A stretch of 61,951 bases of DNA, taken from NCBI RefSeq assembly GCF_000313135.1, contig NW_004457297.1:11436-73386 (forward strand), given 5' to 3'. Positions 9,401-19,900 of the stretch are shown here, one piece after another (the stretch's first letter is position 1; each line of letters opens with the position of its first letter). A program made the position numbers and the translations under genes. The notes under the pieces were generated by a model. The model searched no databases. It worked only from the letters and a program-made list of their open reading frames with translations, and was not told the DNA's origin. The DNA comes from Acanthamoeba castellanii str. Neff (Eukaryota; Discosea; Longamoebia; Acanthamoebidae).

Positions 9401-10251
9401 AGCTCTCTGTCAAGCGAGGTGAGGTGCTGCGTGCGATCCCGCCGGCGGCAGCCCTTATCGACACGCAGGACCCAGAACGCCTCGTTTACTTCATCGACCA
9501 AGAGGGCTCCTCAGTGTGGACCGCGCGCTCCGACGGCACCGGTCAGCGCCTCACGCATCGCCCCATCCACGCGGAGTACGTGAACGCCAGCGCCTTCTGG
9601 GTCGATTCCGCCCTGGGGCTCTTCTACTGGACCGAGCGCCTCCGGCTCGACACGCGTGTGGCGCACCTCGACTTCCTCGATCACGTGGCGACGGTGTTGC
9701 TGGTGCCGCTGGCCAACAGCAAGACCGTGCTGGTGGACGACCTGCGCGGCTGGATCTACTGGAGCGACGCCTCCCAGGGGCGAGTGATGCGGGCGCGCAT
9801 CGACGGCGGAGGAGTCGAGTGCTTCTGGATCGGCGAGTACTACAAGATGACGCAAACCAGGCTGCAGGCGGTCGAGCCCGTCACCGGCGACCTGATAGTC
9901 TTGGCCTATGACGCCTCGGTTCCTGATGTGAGCGTGAAGCGGCGCAGCCTTGCCACCGGCGAGGTTTCCGTCTTGCTCTCAGTTCGCTTAGGCATCTTTG
10001 GCCCGCTCTCGGGGCTCGGCGCAGCGCAGCTCGACCCTCGCACCGCTGGCGACGACGGCTGCCTGCGCCTCTGGCTGGGCGCCGCCGTGGAAGCCAACAG
10101 AGCGGACCAGGGCTTCATCGCCACGGCGTGCGCCGGCCAGAACAAGGTCACTCGCCTCGTCGACCTGCCGCAAGTACGCCAAGTCCCCTGGACGATGCAG
10201 CTCCTGCCCGACCTCGGCCACTGTCTGCCACCTTCCGGCCTCGACCTGTGA
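6472..10251 (+). CDS. Secreted multi-blade beta-propeller protein with LDLR class B (YWTD)-like repeats, intronless
   Basis: A single 1259-codon frame with no introns. I choose the ATG at 6472 because it opens a signal peptide (LLVVLLFASLLSGLAAAH); the frame extends upstream to 6358 without such a feature. The body carries at least a dozen blade-like repeats of the form 'LYYxxxGxVxRxxLDG', for example LYYLANGMVFRSELDG, LVYFIDQEGSSVWTARSDG, LFYWTERLRLDTRVAHLDF and WIYWSDASQGRVMRARIDG, typical of YWTD/NHL propellers. Many N-x-S/T sites are visible. No C-terminal membrane segment is seen, so it is probably released or held by partners. The ligand is unknown. It is very GC-rich and, unlike most neighbours, unspliced. 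Confidence 0.85.
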   Translation: MVHCCLHRALLVVLLFASLLSGLAAAHQRGGGGTNLEGSPSPSLSLSLLTPATFGDGFLVINASTSTSNVSRVAFSLVPKSGASFSTTAPSRSDPSVVEVVVAFSNQRLVLLGLRLASSALINDTSDSVVYARELVAPVGPLGGVAVDWTRRRAFFAENTGGSVRAVSLDLPGPTALAQLPVFAQLPYLPYGGSLLGDLALDVGRDTLYVGLSIKDGNNWPVTAVWSVRMDGSGLGVARNLTRVHSGSINPPVLALGASTPGSGSPRLLVLTSLQASRSFYDLTAFGLPLTPDSGNGTVLQLSTATDDPTGLAEDGQGWIYVADRRRGVARLRNNGTALTQGFIRLTADEPLVALGLVQPGESDSLISRGGRLLLFGAKRRFYAAPLLPPVNLTVLAAAQGSDSVTGLVMDPVSCRMWYLENGGALVTRQANNWLPATRQITPYTYASSNLAINSRNQLYFARNFPTTGEVLRVDGDVSGGNMSVLVSSFGLQADGTAMATDPVGRKLYYLANGMVFRSELDGFRPAVYARTRPATTISSFALDVKQRLIFYSEGNRPGCDIYQAELDASQKSPVLAYSCPLSQRRHPPVSLASDPVHRVLYQLECPGTYPSCSLYAITLRSPSSDSSSTLLASFYTRLPTRVQFDPQHKTLFLSDSTGKTLLRCPLSGQASSNLTCFDLHLNPHTRLVAIAVDAPRRQLYAIDKPSYTVVRFELAEPDSSQPNLGNSFEVLHQLRDSELPDDYAPQHMQIDPDAGLLYLRTATGIGRGVMHHATPAPYSPIEPLINDSVVAFATDPLRQRIHWVRSKEANNHVYQIELWSAALDGTDARLLADWLTGSPCGAGVPVALHLDPPSPANASVVPPAFWTVWSTSTVCHWNGTVMRRVVAAANYGRVKSTAYDAGLQRVYVTGTYWQDVPTIFVADVRKPAVSMWKQKDAVALDGIAASAAGGELYTAQLASRSITSSQPVVFSWKTSELSVKRGEVLRAIPPAAALIDTQDPERLVYFIDQEGSSVWTARSDGTGQRLTHRPIHAEYVNASAFWVDSALGLFYWTERLRLDTRVAHLDFLDHVATVLLVPLANSKTVLVDDLRGWIYWSDASQGRVMRARIDGGGVECFWIGEYYKMTQTRLQAVEPVTGDLIVLAYDASVPDVSVKRRSLATGEVSVLLSVRLGIFGPLSGLGAAQLDPRTAGDDGCLRLWLGAAVEANRADQGFIATACAGQNKVTRLVDLPQVRQVPWTMQLLPDLGHCLPPSGLDL

Positions 10252-10357
10252 CGACGGCTTCTGCAGCTTCTTTTCATTAATTAAAAAATTACATTGTGTC
10301 TCCTTCAAGCTGTACATCATCATCGTCACCATGTCGTTGTTGGTGGTGGTGTTCCAG

Positions 10358-13300
10358 TTAGGACTCATTCTTGCCACGACCGGGACTGTAGATGCCACTA
10401 CCCGCCTCCCACGAGGGACCCTCCTTGCGTATGATGGTCTCGGTGCGCGTTTGCGTCTGGAAGAGGTTGAGGAACAGGCGCTCCTGATCCGTCAGAGTCT
10501 TCTTCTTGGCGAATCGGCCACGCCTGCGAGCGTACAACAAGAGCAAGTCGCACCGGGTGAGGCAACCACGAGCGGGATGAGAACAACCAACAACCAACAA
10601 CAAGAGAGGGATTGGCGGAGAGCGCACCTGCCGCCCTTGTACAGTATTTTGCCCGTGGAGGTAAGCCGGGCACGAGGCTGCAACTTGATGGAATTGAGGC
10701 GATAGCGACCTTTGTGATGGTTGTTGCGGTTTAGTTCACGTGCGCGTGGTTGGCTGGCTGGCTGGCTGTGAATAGGCGAGGGAGGAGAGCGCGCGCATGT
10801 ACCGATAATGTAGCCGATGAGAGCATCGCTCACGCCCGTTTCGATGAGGGTGAGCGTCTGCAGATTCGGGAATGCCGACATCAGCATCTGCAGTGCTGAA
10901 TCGTTGGTCGGCGTATTACGCAGCGACAGCTTCTGCAGCGTGGGTAGCGTTTCCTGAAAGTACAGCGATAAGCTGAAGGACTTGTTGGGGAGGGTTTTCA
11001 GTCGACGGTGAAAGGTACCAAGTGAGACGAAAGGACCGTGACGGGCGAGCAGCGCCCGAGTGTGAGAGAGCGCAGCTTCTTGCAGCCGCGGGTGAGCATC
11101 GAGACCGTGTCGGTGCGGATGTCCGCGTGGTAGATCTGTTGTGCAAGCAGTCGACTCATGAGTCCTACCACAGTTACTCCTCTCTCTCTCTCTCTCTTCG
11201 GGAAGACGAGAAGGCTGAGGCCTGTACCTTGAGCACTTCGATCTTGGTCGAGAAGTTGATGACCTGGTACACCCACGAGTCCGTGATCTCGTACCGCGTG
11301 CCGGGGTTGCTCTTCATGCCCACTCGCAGCTCCCTCAGGTTCTTGCACTCCTTGACCAGCACCTGCAGGTGAGGGAAAAACAACTGATCAATGCCTGGCA
11401 ACTTACCATCACACGGCAGAAGGTCACGAGTGCAGTGAAAGAAAGAGGGAAAAGACCGCAGACCTGAACGTCGTTTTCGCAGAAGGGCGTGTCGCAGAGG
11501 TTGATGTCGCGGATGGAGGGGCAATACTGGCCGATACTCTGCAGCCTAAAGGAGTCCATGAGCATTCCCTCGCCAAGCTCCGCTCCGCTGTGTATCAAAT
11601 GCAACACCTGGCCATATATCATTCGCGTGAGACAGGCTGTTGTGTGTCGTGGGTCGTGTCGTGGGTAGTGTCGTGGGTAGTGTGCTGCACCTCGAGGGCG
11701 GGCGTATTTTTGAGAAAAGCCCAGAGAGCATCAGAGGTCATGTCGAACCACCCAAAGGCACGCAGAGCACGAAAGTTGGCCAGCGGTTTCTTGCCCCAGT
11801 CCCTCTCGCCCAGGCTGTGCAACGAACAGCACACGTCAATCAGGTCATGTGCGGAGATCCGAGCAGAAGCTCTTCGAAGAGCTGGCTTTCTCATACCTGA
11901 AATAACCACATTCGAGTGACTGCAGGTTCTCGCAGGCGGTAAGATATCTCACCGCCGGCTGCGTCAGTATCGTCGATTTGGTTGTTGTGCCTGCGCAGCG
12001 TGCGATCTTTCGTTAGCCGGGCGGCTTGTAATGACGCGGCCACGGCGGTTAAAGAGGAAAGGGACACGTGGGTACCGAAGCGCAGCTTCTGGAGACTCTT
12101 GCACCTTTCGGCGAGGCACTTGAATGTGGAGTCTGTGAACTGCGAGAAGCTCTTGAATACCCTGCAATGCCCCCCACAAGCGTTAGTGCCCCTGGGATAG
12201 AAGACGATGGATCCAGACGGCCAGAGCGGTTTCTATTGGTACCTGAGCTGAGGGAGGTAGGTGATGATGGGCTCGATGACCTCGTCGGGATGCTCCAGAA
12301 TGCCGGGCAACACGAGCGTGTGGAGGCTCGGGCACAGTTTGCCGATCATCAGCAGAGCACGGGAGCTGAACTGCCTCTCCAGGTCCTCCAGATGCAGCTC
12401 TCGCAGGTTAGAACACCTGGTGGTCACCGCAGAGAGGGATTACTGTAAGTCATTGGCTTTTTCAAGCTTACGTGTGTTTTCTCTCAAAACCGCAGCGGGG
12501 GGGGGTGAGGTGCACCTTCCAAGCGCAGCGGTGAGACCGACATCGCTAACCTGCGTGCAGCCCTTGAGCGAGAGCACCTCCAGCCCCGGGTTGAGAGCTG
12601 CAATCCACACCACCAGTCTATCGCTCGCTATTTTCTCGTACTGCCACACGCGAAGAAGGGCCACGTGAGCGAGAGAAACGGGGCCAGAGAGAGACAGAGA
12701 GATCAACACAAGTTTTGGGAGGCGCAGCTCTCACCTCTCCGAGATAGACCTGCCGCCAGAGTTCCTCCGAGGTGGAGAGTCGGTGCCACTTCTTGTTGAC
12801 CGTGGAGCACCGCGTGAGGCCGGGGAAGTGGGGCAGGTAGGACAGGATCTTCACCACCAGCTCCTCCGGCAGCGTCGAGATCGACGCCGTCCGCTTGTGG
12901 AAGTTGGGGATGGGAAGCGCCGAGCCGCCAGCTACCGCCACGGTGGCCGCCTTGACCACTGGTGGCGGCGTCGTTCTACACCCAGAGGTGCACGCGGGAA
13001 GAGGGGTATAAGCAAGAAGGCCAACACGGTACGGCACGAAAGGGGCGCAAGGAGGAACAGAGAAGAGGAAGAGAGAGAGAGAGAGATGAAGGGGAGGAAG
13101 GTGCGAACGATTTCTTGCGAGGGCTGGTGTCGCCTGCCCCTGTGGTCGAGCTGCAAAGCGATTTGGTGAGGGGGATCAGCAACGAGCCCGTAGAGCCGTT
13201 GCTTGAGGAGGAGGAAGAAGTAGAAGAGGTAGAGCTGCCAGCTATGGTGGAATGTGAAGTCTTGTGATTGAGGAGGGCCACCATCGCGCTGTCTAGCTTC

Positions 13301-13557
13301 GGTTTCTTCTTTTTCTTGTCCTTGCTGCTCTCCTTCTTGGGTCTGGTGGGGATAGTTGTTCGTAGCGCGGCCGCGCTGGACGAGGCCGAACTCGATGTGC
13401 CACACATTTCGCTTCGGCCCCGCTCCCCCACAATCGACCCTACGCTTGACGACGACGCCGATGAAGATGACGAAGACGAGGCAGTGCCTGGATTACCCGT
13501 GTGTGGCTGGTGGCGCGTCTTGTCCCTCGCATGGTTCTCTTCGTGCAGCTTATCCAT
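10358..13557 (-). CDS. F-box / leucine-rich-repeat protein
   Basis: Multi-exon minus-strand gene starting MDKLHEENHARDKTRHQ. The N-terminus is low-complexity (serine runs and a lysine-rich stretch KKESSKDKKKKKPK). It is followed by an F-box, ISTLPEELVVKILSYLPHF through STSEELWRQVYLGEV (about 12750-12890). Downstream exons carry cysteine-containing-type LRRs: LEVLSLKGCTQVSDVGL, CSNLRELHLEDLERQF, CPSIRDINLCDTPF, CKNLRELRVGMK, CKKLRSLTLGRCSPV and LPTLQKLSLRNTPTNDSAL. It ends IYSPGRGKNES at a TAA. F-box proteins bring substrates to SCF ubiquitin ligases, with the LRRs as the substrate surface; the target is unknown. It is convergent with the beta-propeller gene, whose stop is 106 bases away. Confidence 0.88.
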
Positions 13558-13854
13558 CCTTATGAATTCGTCGGTTTTCCAGAAGAGAAATTGAAATTAA
13601 ATTGGGCAGTAATGATTGAGAGCGATATGGATCCCCTCCTCGCGCGCGGTGTGTCGGCTCTGCTTTCTGGTTCCACCAACTCTTCTGAACTGACCAGCTC
13701 TGTCGGCTGACGGCTTCAGGCCGCGAGAGGACGGGTGGGGGAGGAACGAAATCCAAACAACCAAAAAATAATTCTCAAAACACGGAGTCCCGCAAATATC
13801 ACGCAAGGGGCAACCGCCCCCTTAAATAAATACACGCACAACGCGTGGAGGCGT

Positions 13855-15088
13855 TCACTTCAGGAAGCGGCGGATGGCGGTCCGTTCGACCTGGGTGAGA
13901 TCGGGGTGCCACACCTGCCATGTGCCACCCGCACACCCGCACGAACAACTGGATCAGACGCCAGAACGCGGCCACGCGGGCATTGCCGACGTACGTCAAT
14001 CAGGAGCACCACCCGGTCGCGGTCTCCTCGATGAGCCACCTCGTGATCAAACGAGTCGTCGAACACGATACACTGACCACCCGCAAGAGGCACAAAAAAG
14101 CCGGCCATCACGTTGGTAAGTATTGAACCGCGCGCCGGGTGAAGAAAGAAAAGAGAGACGCTGGCGTACTTTGCCCTGCTCCCAGCCTCGTGTTTCCTCT
14201 GCGACGCGGATGGTGCAATTGGGCGGTGTCTCGAGCCCGAGGTGACATCGTAGCTTGACGTTGGCCGGCCCACAGTGTGTGTTGATGTGCGTGCCAGGTT
14301 TGAGTACGCTAAAATACGCGTAACAGAGGCCGCTGCGCACACGCCAAGTGTGTTGTTTGAGAATGTCTTACGAAAGAAGAAGAAGAAGACCAAGAGAAGA
14401 CAAAGCAAAAACGCTGAGCTGCAGTTCATACATAGACCATATACCTTCCGCTCATAAAACTGGGGATGCTCTCCAAGAGCCTTGTAGTCACAGGGGCCAG
14501 TGAGCAGTTGTGCTCTTGCTTGACGCCCTGCGCCCCTGGAAACATCATGATAGCAAAACCAAGCGGGGGAGTGAGTGTCGACACCACACGAGGGTGAAAG
14601 AGGATCGTGTGGTAGGGCAGAAAGAGAGGCAAGTACAAAGGTTGAATGCCGTCCACTTGCCGCCGCTCACCGACGAATGGATCTCTTCGTAGCCAGCCGG
14701 CTCGTCCTTCACCTGCAGATACTCAGCGTAGATGGCCTCCCAGTTGTCCTCCAGCAGCTGCACAAAGTCGTAGTCACTGTGGCCACGCACGCGCGAACCA
14801 ACAGCGGACGTTCTTGTCAGAGTTCTCTAAAGAGAGGGCTGCTTGGGACCTCGAGCAGGTGTGGACCGGGGGGGGGGCTACACACCTGGGTTGGTGCCAA
14901 GGGACGGCCGAGAGGGATGGGTAGTAAAGCAGGGTGGGGCGCTGACGTGGGGTGGCTGCGGTGAGTGGTCGGAAGCCCGACAGGACCGCCTCCACGGCTT
15001 CTCGCAGACGTGGCGGGCCTGCTGCCAGAAGCGCCTCCAGCTCCTCCATAGTGGGCTCATCAGCCCTCTCCTGCTCGGGGGGCTCCAT
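13855..15088 (-). CDS. Aspartyl/asparaginyl beta-hydroxylase family protein
   Basis: Multi-exon minus-strand gene. The proposed start is MEPPEQERADEPTMEELEAL (helical N-terminus), followed by DFVQLLEDNWEAIYAEYLQV and the dioxygenase core: FSVLKPGTHINTHCGP with the first metal-type histidine, NVKLRCHLGLETPP, and GGQCIVFDDSFDHEVAHRG with the second histidine. The last exon joins LID to VWHPDLTQVERTAIRRFLK before a TGA. The family uses Fe(II) and 2-oxoglutarate to hydroxylate Asp/Asn in EGF-like or related domains. No signal anchor is seen, so a cytosolic form is possible. An upstream in-frame extension runs into the tRNA and is unlikely to be translated. Confidence 0.88.
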
Positions 15089-15185
15089 CTGCTGGTGCGT
15101 CCTCCAAAAGTTGATTGGCAAGTACAAGTGCTCTCCCAAATCTTCGAATTGACTTCTTTTACGCCGCGAGCTAAACTTTGCCGAT

Positions 15186-15190
15186 AAAAA
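15186..15190 (-). terminator. RNA polymerase III terminator of tRNA-Asn
   Basis: Five T on the minus strand, three bases past the tRNA 3' end; a typical Pol III stop. Confidence 0.75.
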
Positions 15191-15193
15191 GGA

Positions 15194-15266
15194 CTCCCCG
15201 GGCAGGGTTCGAACCTGCGACCTCACGGTTAACAGCCGTGCGCTCTACCAACTAAGCTACCGAGGA
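15194..15266 (-). tRNA. tRNA-Asn (anticodon GUU)
   Basis: On the minus strand the 73-base sequence folds as a full cloverleaf: acceptor TCCTCGG with CCGGGGA and discriminator G, D arm in TAGCTTAGTTGGTAGAGC (A box), anticodon loop CTGTTAA giving GUU, and T arm GGTTCGAACC (B box). There is no intron and no encoded CCA. It lies about 105 bases upstream of the hydroxylase start codon on the same strand. Confidence 0.96.
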
Positions 15267-15519
15267 TGAGTTGTTATGTGAAATGAGCAGATGGTGCCAA
15301 TATACCCGTACTTCCTGAGATAGAGGGTAAAATGAAGTGCAGAAGGGGCCATTTTACACGTTTTAGAGGAGCAAGCAGGCTCTGTGCTAGAAAGCTTGGG
15401 GTTGAGGAAAGTTGCCGGTTGTTGGAATGGTTGAGAGGTTTTGTATTGAAAGTTGTGACATCAAATATTGACGATAGGCGGGTGAGGAGGGTGAGGGAGA
15501 CGGCGTGTTGATCGAGTGA

Positions 15520-16575
15520 TTAAATGTGCCTGAGCTCGGTGCCAATGCGGACCTCGTCGAGGAAGCCCTGACGATCCCAGGTCTTGAGCTGCGTGTCCCT
15601 ATCGATGGTGGGCTTGGACTTGTCCTCGGTGGCGACGTGCTTGAGCTGGGCGCCCTCGCGCACCTCGTTGAGCAGGCGAGCCTTCTCGAAGCGGTGCACG
15701 ATGGCCGTCTTGTCGAAGAACATCTCGGGCTTGGACTTGTCCTCGGTGTCGACGTGCTTGAGGCGGTGGTCGGCCTGAATGTCCTTCAGCAGGCTGTCCC
15801 TCTTCTCGCACGCGGCGGCCAGGTGGTGGAAGAGCTCGAGGCGCGGCGCCGAGCGGTCGCTGCGCTGGTCGTCATTCACCTTGTTGAGGCGCTGGACGTC
15901 GCTGCGCTTGATATCGGCCCAGAGGTTGTCCAGGAAGTCGGTCCTGCGCAGGGTGAAGTCCTTCTTCTTCTCGAGCGGGATGGAGCGCATGAGGCCCTTC
16001 TCCTGGGTCTCGACCACCACCAGGGGCTTCATGGTCTTCCTGCCGCGGATCTCGCCCAGGAGGGCCTGCTTGTTCCACTGCTTGAGCTTGAAGCCCTCGC
16101 CGCCCTTGAACAGATCGCGCACGTCGCGCTGGTCGTCCTTGAGGTCGACCTTCTTCATGTGCGAGCGGTAGCGCTCGAAGCCGCCCGTGCGCTCGAGCTC
16201 GGCCATGAGCGCCTCGCGCTGGATGAAGGTCTCGATGATGGCCTCGCTCCTCTTCTCGCTGTAGCCCTTGGCGGCCTTGTTGTGCTTGTGGCCGCTGGCG
16301 ATTGCAGCGTCGTGCTGGGCCAGGACCGACTCGCCCTTGGAGCGCTGCTTGTGGCCGCGCTGCTCCAGACGGTCGATGCCGAACAGGTGGCCGACGCGCT
16401 CCTTGACCTGGCCCATGAGCTTGTCTTTGTAGCCGCCCAGCGCGGAGCCCTCCTCGTTGATCTTGTCCCGGGTGTCCTCGAACTTGTCCTTGGCCTCGTC
16501 CATGGTCTTCTTGGCCCCTTCGACGAGCTGCTCCTTCATCTCGTTCATCTTATTCTCCTTCTTGTTGGCGTCCAT
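15520..16575 (-). CDS. Multi-repeat beta-thymosin/WH2 actin-binding protein with CsbD-like N-terminus, intronless
   Basis: An intact 351-codon frame. Residues about 1-65 are charged and amphipathic (MKEQLVEGAKKTMDEAKDKF, KLMGQVKERVGHLFG), resembling CsbD/LEA-type stress proteins. The rest holds repeated WH2-like helices followed by a beta-thymosin linker: ALMAELERTGGF, ALLGEIRGRKTM, FLDNLWADIKRS, SLLKDIQADHRLKHVDTEDK, RLLNEVREGAQLKHVATEDK and FLDEVRIGTELRHI. The LKHVxTEDKSKP linkers closely match the LKH-TVDKS pattern of actobindin and thymosin beta-4, which bind G-actin. Six sites are countable, the last two or three most canonical. A role in actin sequestration or nucleation is inferred. 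No introns. Confidence 0.85.
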   Translation of the reverse strand: MDANKKENKMNEMKEQLVEGAKKTMDEAKDKFEDTRDKINEEGSALGGYKDKLMGQVKERVGHLFGIDRLEQRGHKQRSKGESVLAQHDAAIASGHKHNKAAKGYSEKRSEAIIETFIQREALMAELERTGGFERYRSHMKKVDLKDDQRDVRDLFKGGEGFKLKQWNKQALLGEIRGRKTMKPLVVVETQEKGLMRSIPLEKKKDFTLRRTDFLDNLWADIKRSDVQRLNKVNDDQRSDRSAPRLELFHHLAAACEKRDSLLKDIQADHRLKHVDTEDKSKPEMFFDKTAIVHRFEKARLLNEVREGAQLKHVATEDKSKPTIDRDTQLKTWDRQGFLDEVRIGTELRHI

Positions 16576-16671
16576 GCTGTTGTTGGCGGTGGTGGGGGTT
16601 GGTGGGGTTGAGTGTTGTAGTTGTGGCTTGTTGGCTTGTTGTTGATATGTTCAACATCGACTGTTGTGTGG

Positions 16672-16682
16672 GCTTATAAAGA
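16672..16682 (-). promoter_or_regulatory. Possible TATA box of the beta-thymosin/WH2 gene
   Basis: CTTTATAAG on the minus strand about 100 bases upstream of the start codon at 16575. The rest of the 420-base gap to the kinesin 3' end holds nothing else that I recognise. Confidence 0.4.
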
Positions 16683-16995
16683 GGAGGTCTCCCATTCGGA
16701 GTGGGTGGAAGGTGGCCACCAAGCCAAGCTAGATTTCATTTCTTTTGGGCGTGCTTCGCCTCACCTCTCCCCGAGCCAGCCACGATGTCGTGAGGCATGA
16801 TGTGCTCCAACTCGCAGCGGCACACAACCCCGCGCCTAGGCGCATCCCCGCAAATAAGTGATCAATTCGGCCGAAATTCTCCACGCCCCGAATCCCCGAC
16901 AGAACGCAGAAGAAATTGGTGAGAAAACATTGAAAGAAAAACAAAAGAATTTATGGCATGTGTACAGGGTTTGTGCGCGGCACACGAAAAGCGAC

Positions 16996-19900
16996 TCACG
17001 CGTTGATGAAGTTCTCCTTATCGTCGTCCGTCGTGGTGGCGGCTCGTCGCTTGAGGATGCTCTTGGGTTGCGTGGTCGTCGCGGGAATTCGGGCGCAGCT
17101 GGTGGATCGGTTGTTGCTCTCCTTCATCCTCCTCGCCTTCTCCTTGAGCGCCTGCATCCGCTCGAGGCCGGACTTGGGCGCAGCGTCGACGGGCGCCGCC
17201 ACAGAAGACGACACTGTCTGCGAGGTGATGGTGGTGGCACCGGCGAGCGGCGACTCAGCTTCGTCGCTGTCCTCTTCTTCGGCCTTCTCCTCGCGCAGCT
17301 CTGCGAAAGCCGGGCGCTGCTTCTTGGGTGAGGTGGCGCGCTGGCCGCCGGCTCCGAGCGCGACGAAGGTCTGCGTGGGCTCGGGCGGGAAAAGCGAAGG
17401 GTCCGGGGCGGAGTAGCGGGAACCGCAGTTGGTGCAGCCCTTGTGCTTGATGATGGCCAGCTCCTGCTGGTCCCGCTCGAGCGTGTCGATCGCGCTCTTG
17501 GTGCTGGCGACCAGATCGCTGTACTGCTTGATCTCCTTGTCCTTCTTCTTCAACTGCCTCTCCAAATGACGAGTCTCCTGTGGAGTGCGTGCGGCGTGGT
17601 CAGAGTGAGCATCGCGATTACACAAGGAAATATGAATCATGGCGCGGGTTCTCGTACCTTGAGGTTGAAGGCCTTGTCTTCCTTGCTCTTCGCGTGTGCG
17701 GCGGTCAGCTCCTTGGCGAGCCTGTCCCTTTCCTCGGCAGCCATATGGAGCTCCTGCTTCGCCTGCGTCAGGGCCTCACGCAGCTGAGCCTCCGTGCCCT
17801 GCAACTGCGCGTGCGCTTCCTCCAGCTGCGTTTTAGTGGCGTGGGCAGTCGCCAACTCCTCGATTAAGGCGCTCCTCTCCTCGGCCGCGATCTGGCGCTC
17901 TTCCGTCGCCTTGGCCATGCTCTCGTGTAGCCGAGCCTCGCTCGCCTTCAACTGCGCCTGCAGTTCGCTCCGCTGAGCACTGTTGTCGGCGTGGGTGGTC
18001 GCCAGCTCGTCGATTAGTGCGTCCCTCTCTTCGGAGGCGAGAAGGAGCTCCTCCTTGGTCTTGGCCAATTCCTCGGTCAGCTGAGCCTGGCTGCTCTCCA
18101 ACTGCGGTAGCACCTCGCACACTTCGGCCAAGTTGCTCTTGTACATCGCGACGTCGCTGTGGGCGGTCGCCAGCTCGCCGGTCAGGCCGTTCCGCTCCGC
18201 AGTGATCTTGTGAAGCTCCTCCTTCGTCTCGGACATCAGAGCCTCGAGGGTCTCCAATTGCGCCTGCATCTCGCACAGCTCCGCCTCTTTGCTCTTGTTG
18301 CCCGCAGCAAGAGCATCGATCTCAAGCACCATTTGTTCCCTGTGTGTATAGGGCAAGTGTGAGAAGTATGCAGGACGCGTGCGATTGTTTCAAGAAGTGA
18401 GTGTTCTCCTACCTGAGCTGTTGCAATTCTTCCTGTTCGCCCAACAGGCAGGCCTTGTCGTTCTCTAGTCGAGAGATGCAGTCAACGCGATCCCTGAGCT
18501 CAGTTGTGAGCCTGGGTGAGAGAAGAAGAAATCATTGTTCGTTAGCGCCTCCTATCGTCGTCCACCCAAGACGTGCTGAAGATAATAAGGGCTTAGACGG
18601 CACGTACTGTTCGAGCTGGAGGCAGTAGCCTGATTCCTTCGAACCCCACTCAGTCTTCATCTGCTCGAAGCTGAAGAAGGTCTCCGTAAGCTGCTCATCC
18701 ACTGCCGCCTTTTCCTTCCTTGAGGTAGCGAGCTGCTCCTCGAGGCCGGCCTTCTCCTTCATCAGGTCCTGCATGTTGGAAAAGATAAGCGCGTGCCTAT
18801 CGTGAGCCGCCGCACACAACACACACGCATGACCTAACACGCCGCACAGCGCCACATGATGCCAAGGGGAGGAAGAGCGTACAGCAAGCCTCTGCTCCAA
18901 GTCCTTCTTTTCCTTCTGGAGCAGGTCATATCGCTCGTCGCCCAGTGCCTTCTCACGCCTCACGCCCTCGAGCTGCTGTTCGGTGAGCGACAGGCGGTGG
19001 TTAAGGCCCACCAGCTGCTGCTGTAGCGAGTTCTTCTGCCTGTCTACGGTCATACGGGCAACAATGACTCGTGTGAGCAAATGGCGGCAAGGGGGGAGAA
19101 GAGGAGGAAAGTCCGGTACCACTCGCCTGCAGCTGTGCCTGCAGGTTGTTGAGGTCCATGGTCATCGCTTGCACCTTCCGATCGAACAGCACGAGGTCGT
19201 TGGTCTGGGCCGCGATTTTCTCCTGCATGGCGTTTCCTTGCGTTTGCAGATGTTCCTTCTCCTTGAGCGTCGCCGCAAGGTGTGTTTCCTGGTCACGACA
19301 CAGCGCAGGTGAGCTTTACCGCAAACAATATCGGCAAGCCTGTGTCTCTCAACAGCCTCCTCTTGTACCTTGATCGAAAGAGACTCAGACTTGGTTTGCA
19401 GCGTGGTTTTCAGCTTCTCGATGGTCGACACCAGCTCCGTGACGTCGTCGCTCAGCTTCTTGATGGTGGCTTGGAGCCGAGCGATTTCCTCCTCGCGATC
19501 GCAGTTCTTGCGCTCCAGCTCGCCATTCAGTCCGTTGAGAGACATGAAGTCGGCGCTCAGCTTGTTCAGGGTGTCCTCCTTCAGCTTCAGCGTTGACTGA
19601 GCTTCGGCGAGCTGAGCCTAAGAGTAGTGGTAGTTGTTGTGGTGTGGAATTAATCCTAGGTCAGCGAGCAACAGCGACAAGCGCTGGAGCAGTTGTTTTC
19701 CGTACCTGCAGTTTCTCGTGCGTCTTCGTGAGCGCGGCCAGTTGCTTTTCGACTTGAAGTCGCTGATCCCTCTCCTCCTTGATTTTGTTCTCCTTGGATT
19801 TCATCTTCTCCATCTGCTTTTCGAGCCCTGTGTTCTGGCTCATCAGACGCTTGAGCTCCCTCTCCAGGGTTACCTTCTCGCCCTGCAGCACCGATCTCTC

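Noticed and set aside
15088..15266. Functional link between tRNA-Asn and the asparaginyl hydroxylase
   Set aside because: Only proximity supports it; the enzyme modifies protein residues, not tRNA.
15526..16611. 361-codon plus-strand frame opposite the WH2/beta-thymosin gene
   Set aside because: It is a leucine/valine-rich mirror of a GC-biased coding strand; the minus-strand frame carries recognisable actin-binding repeats.
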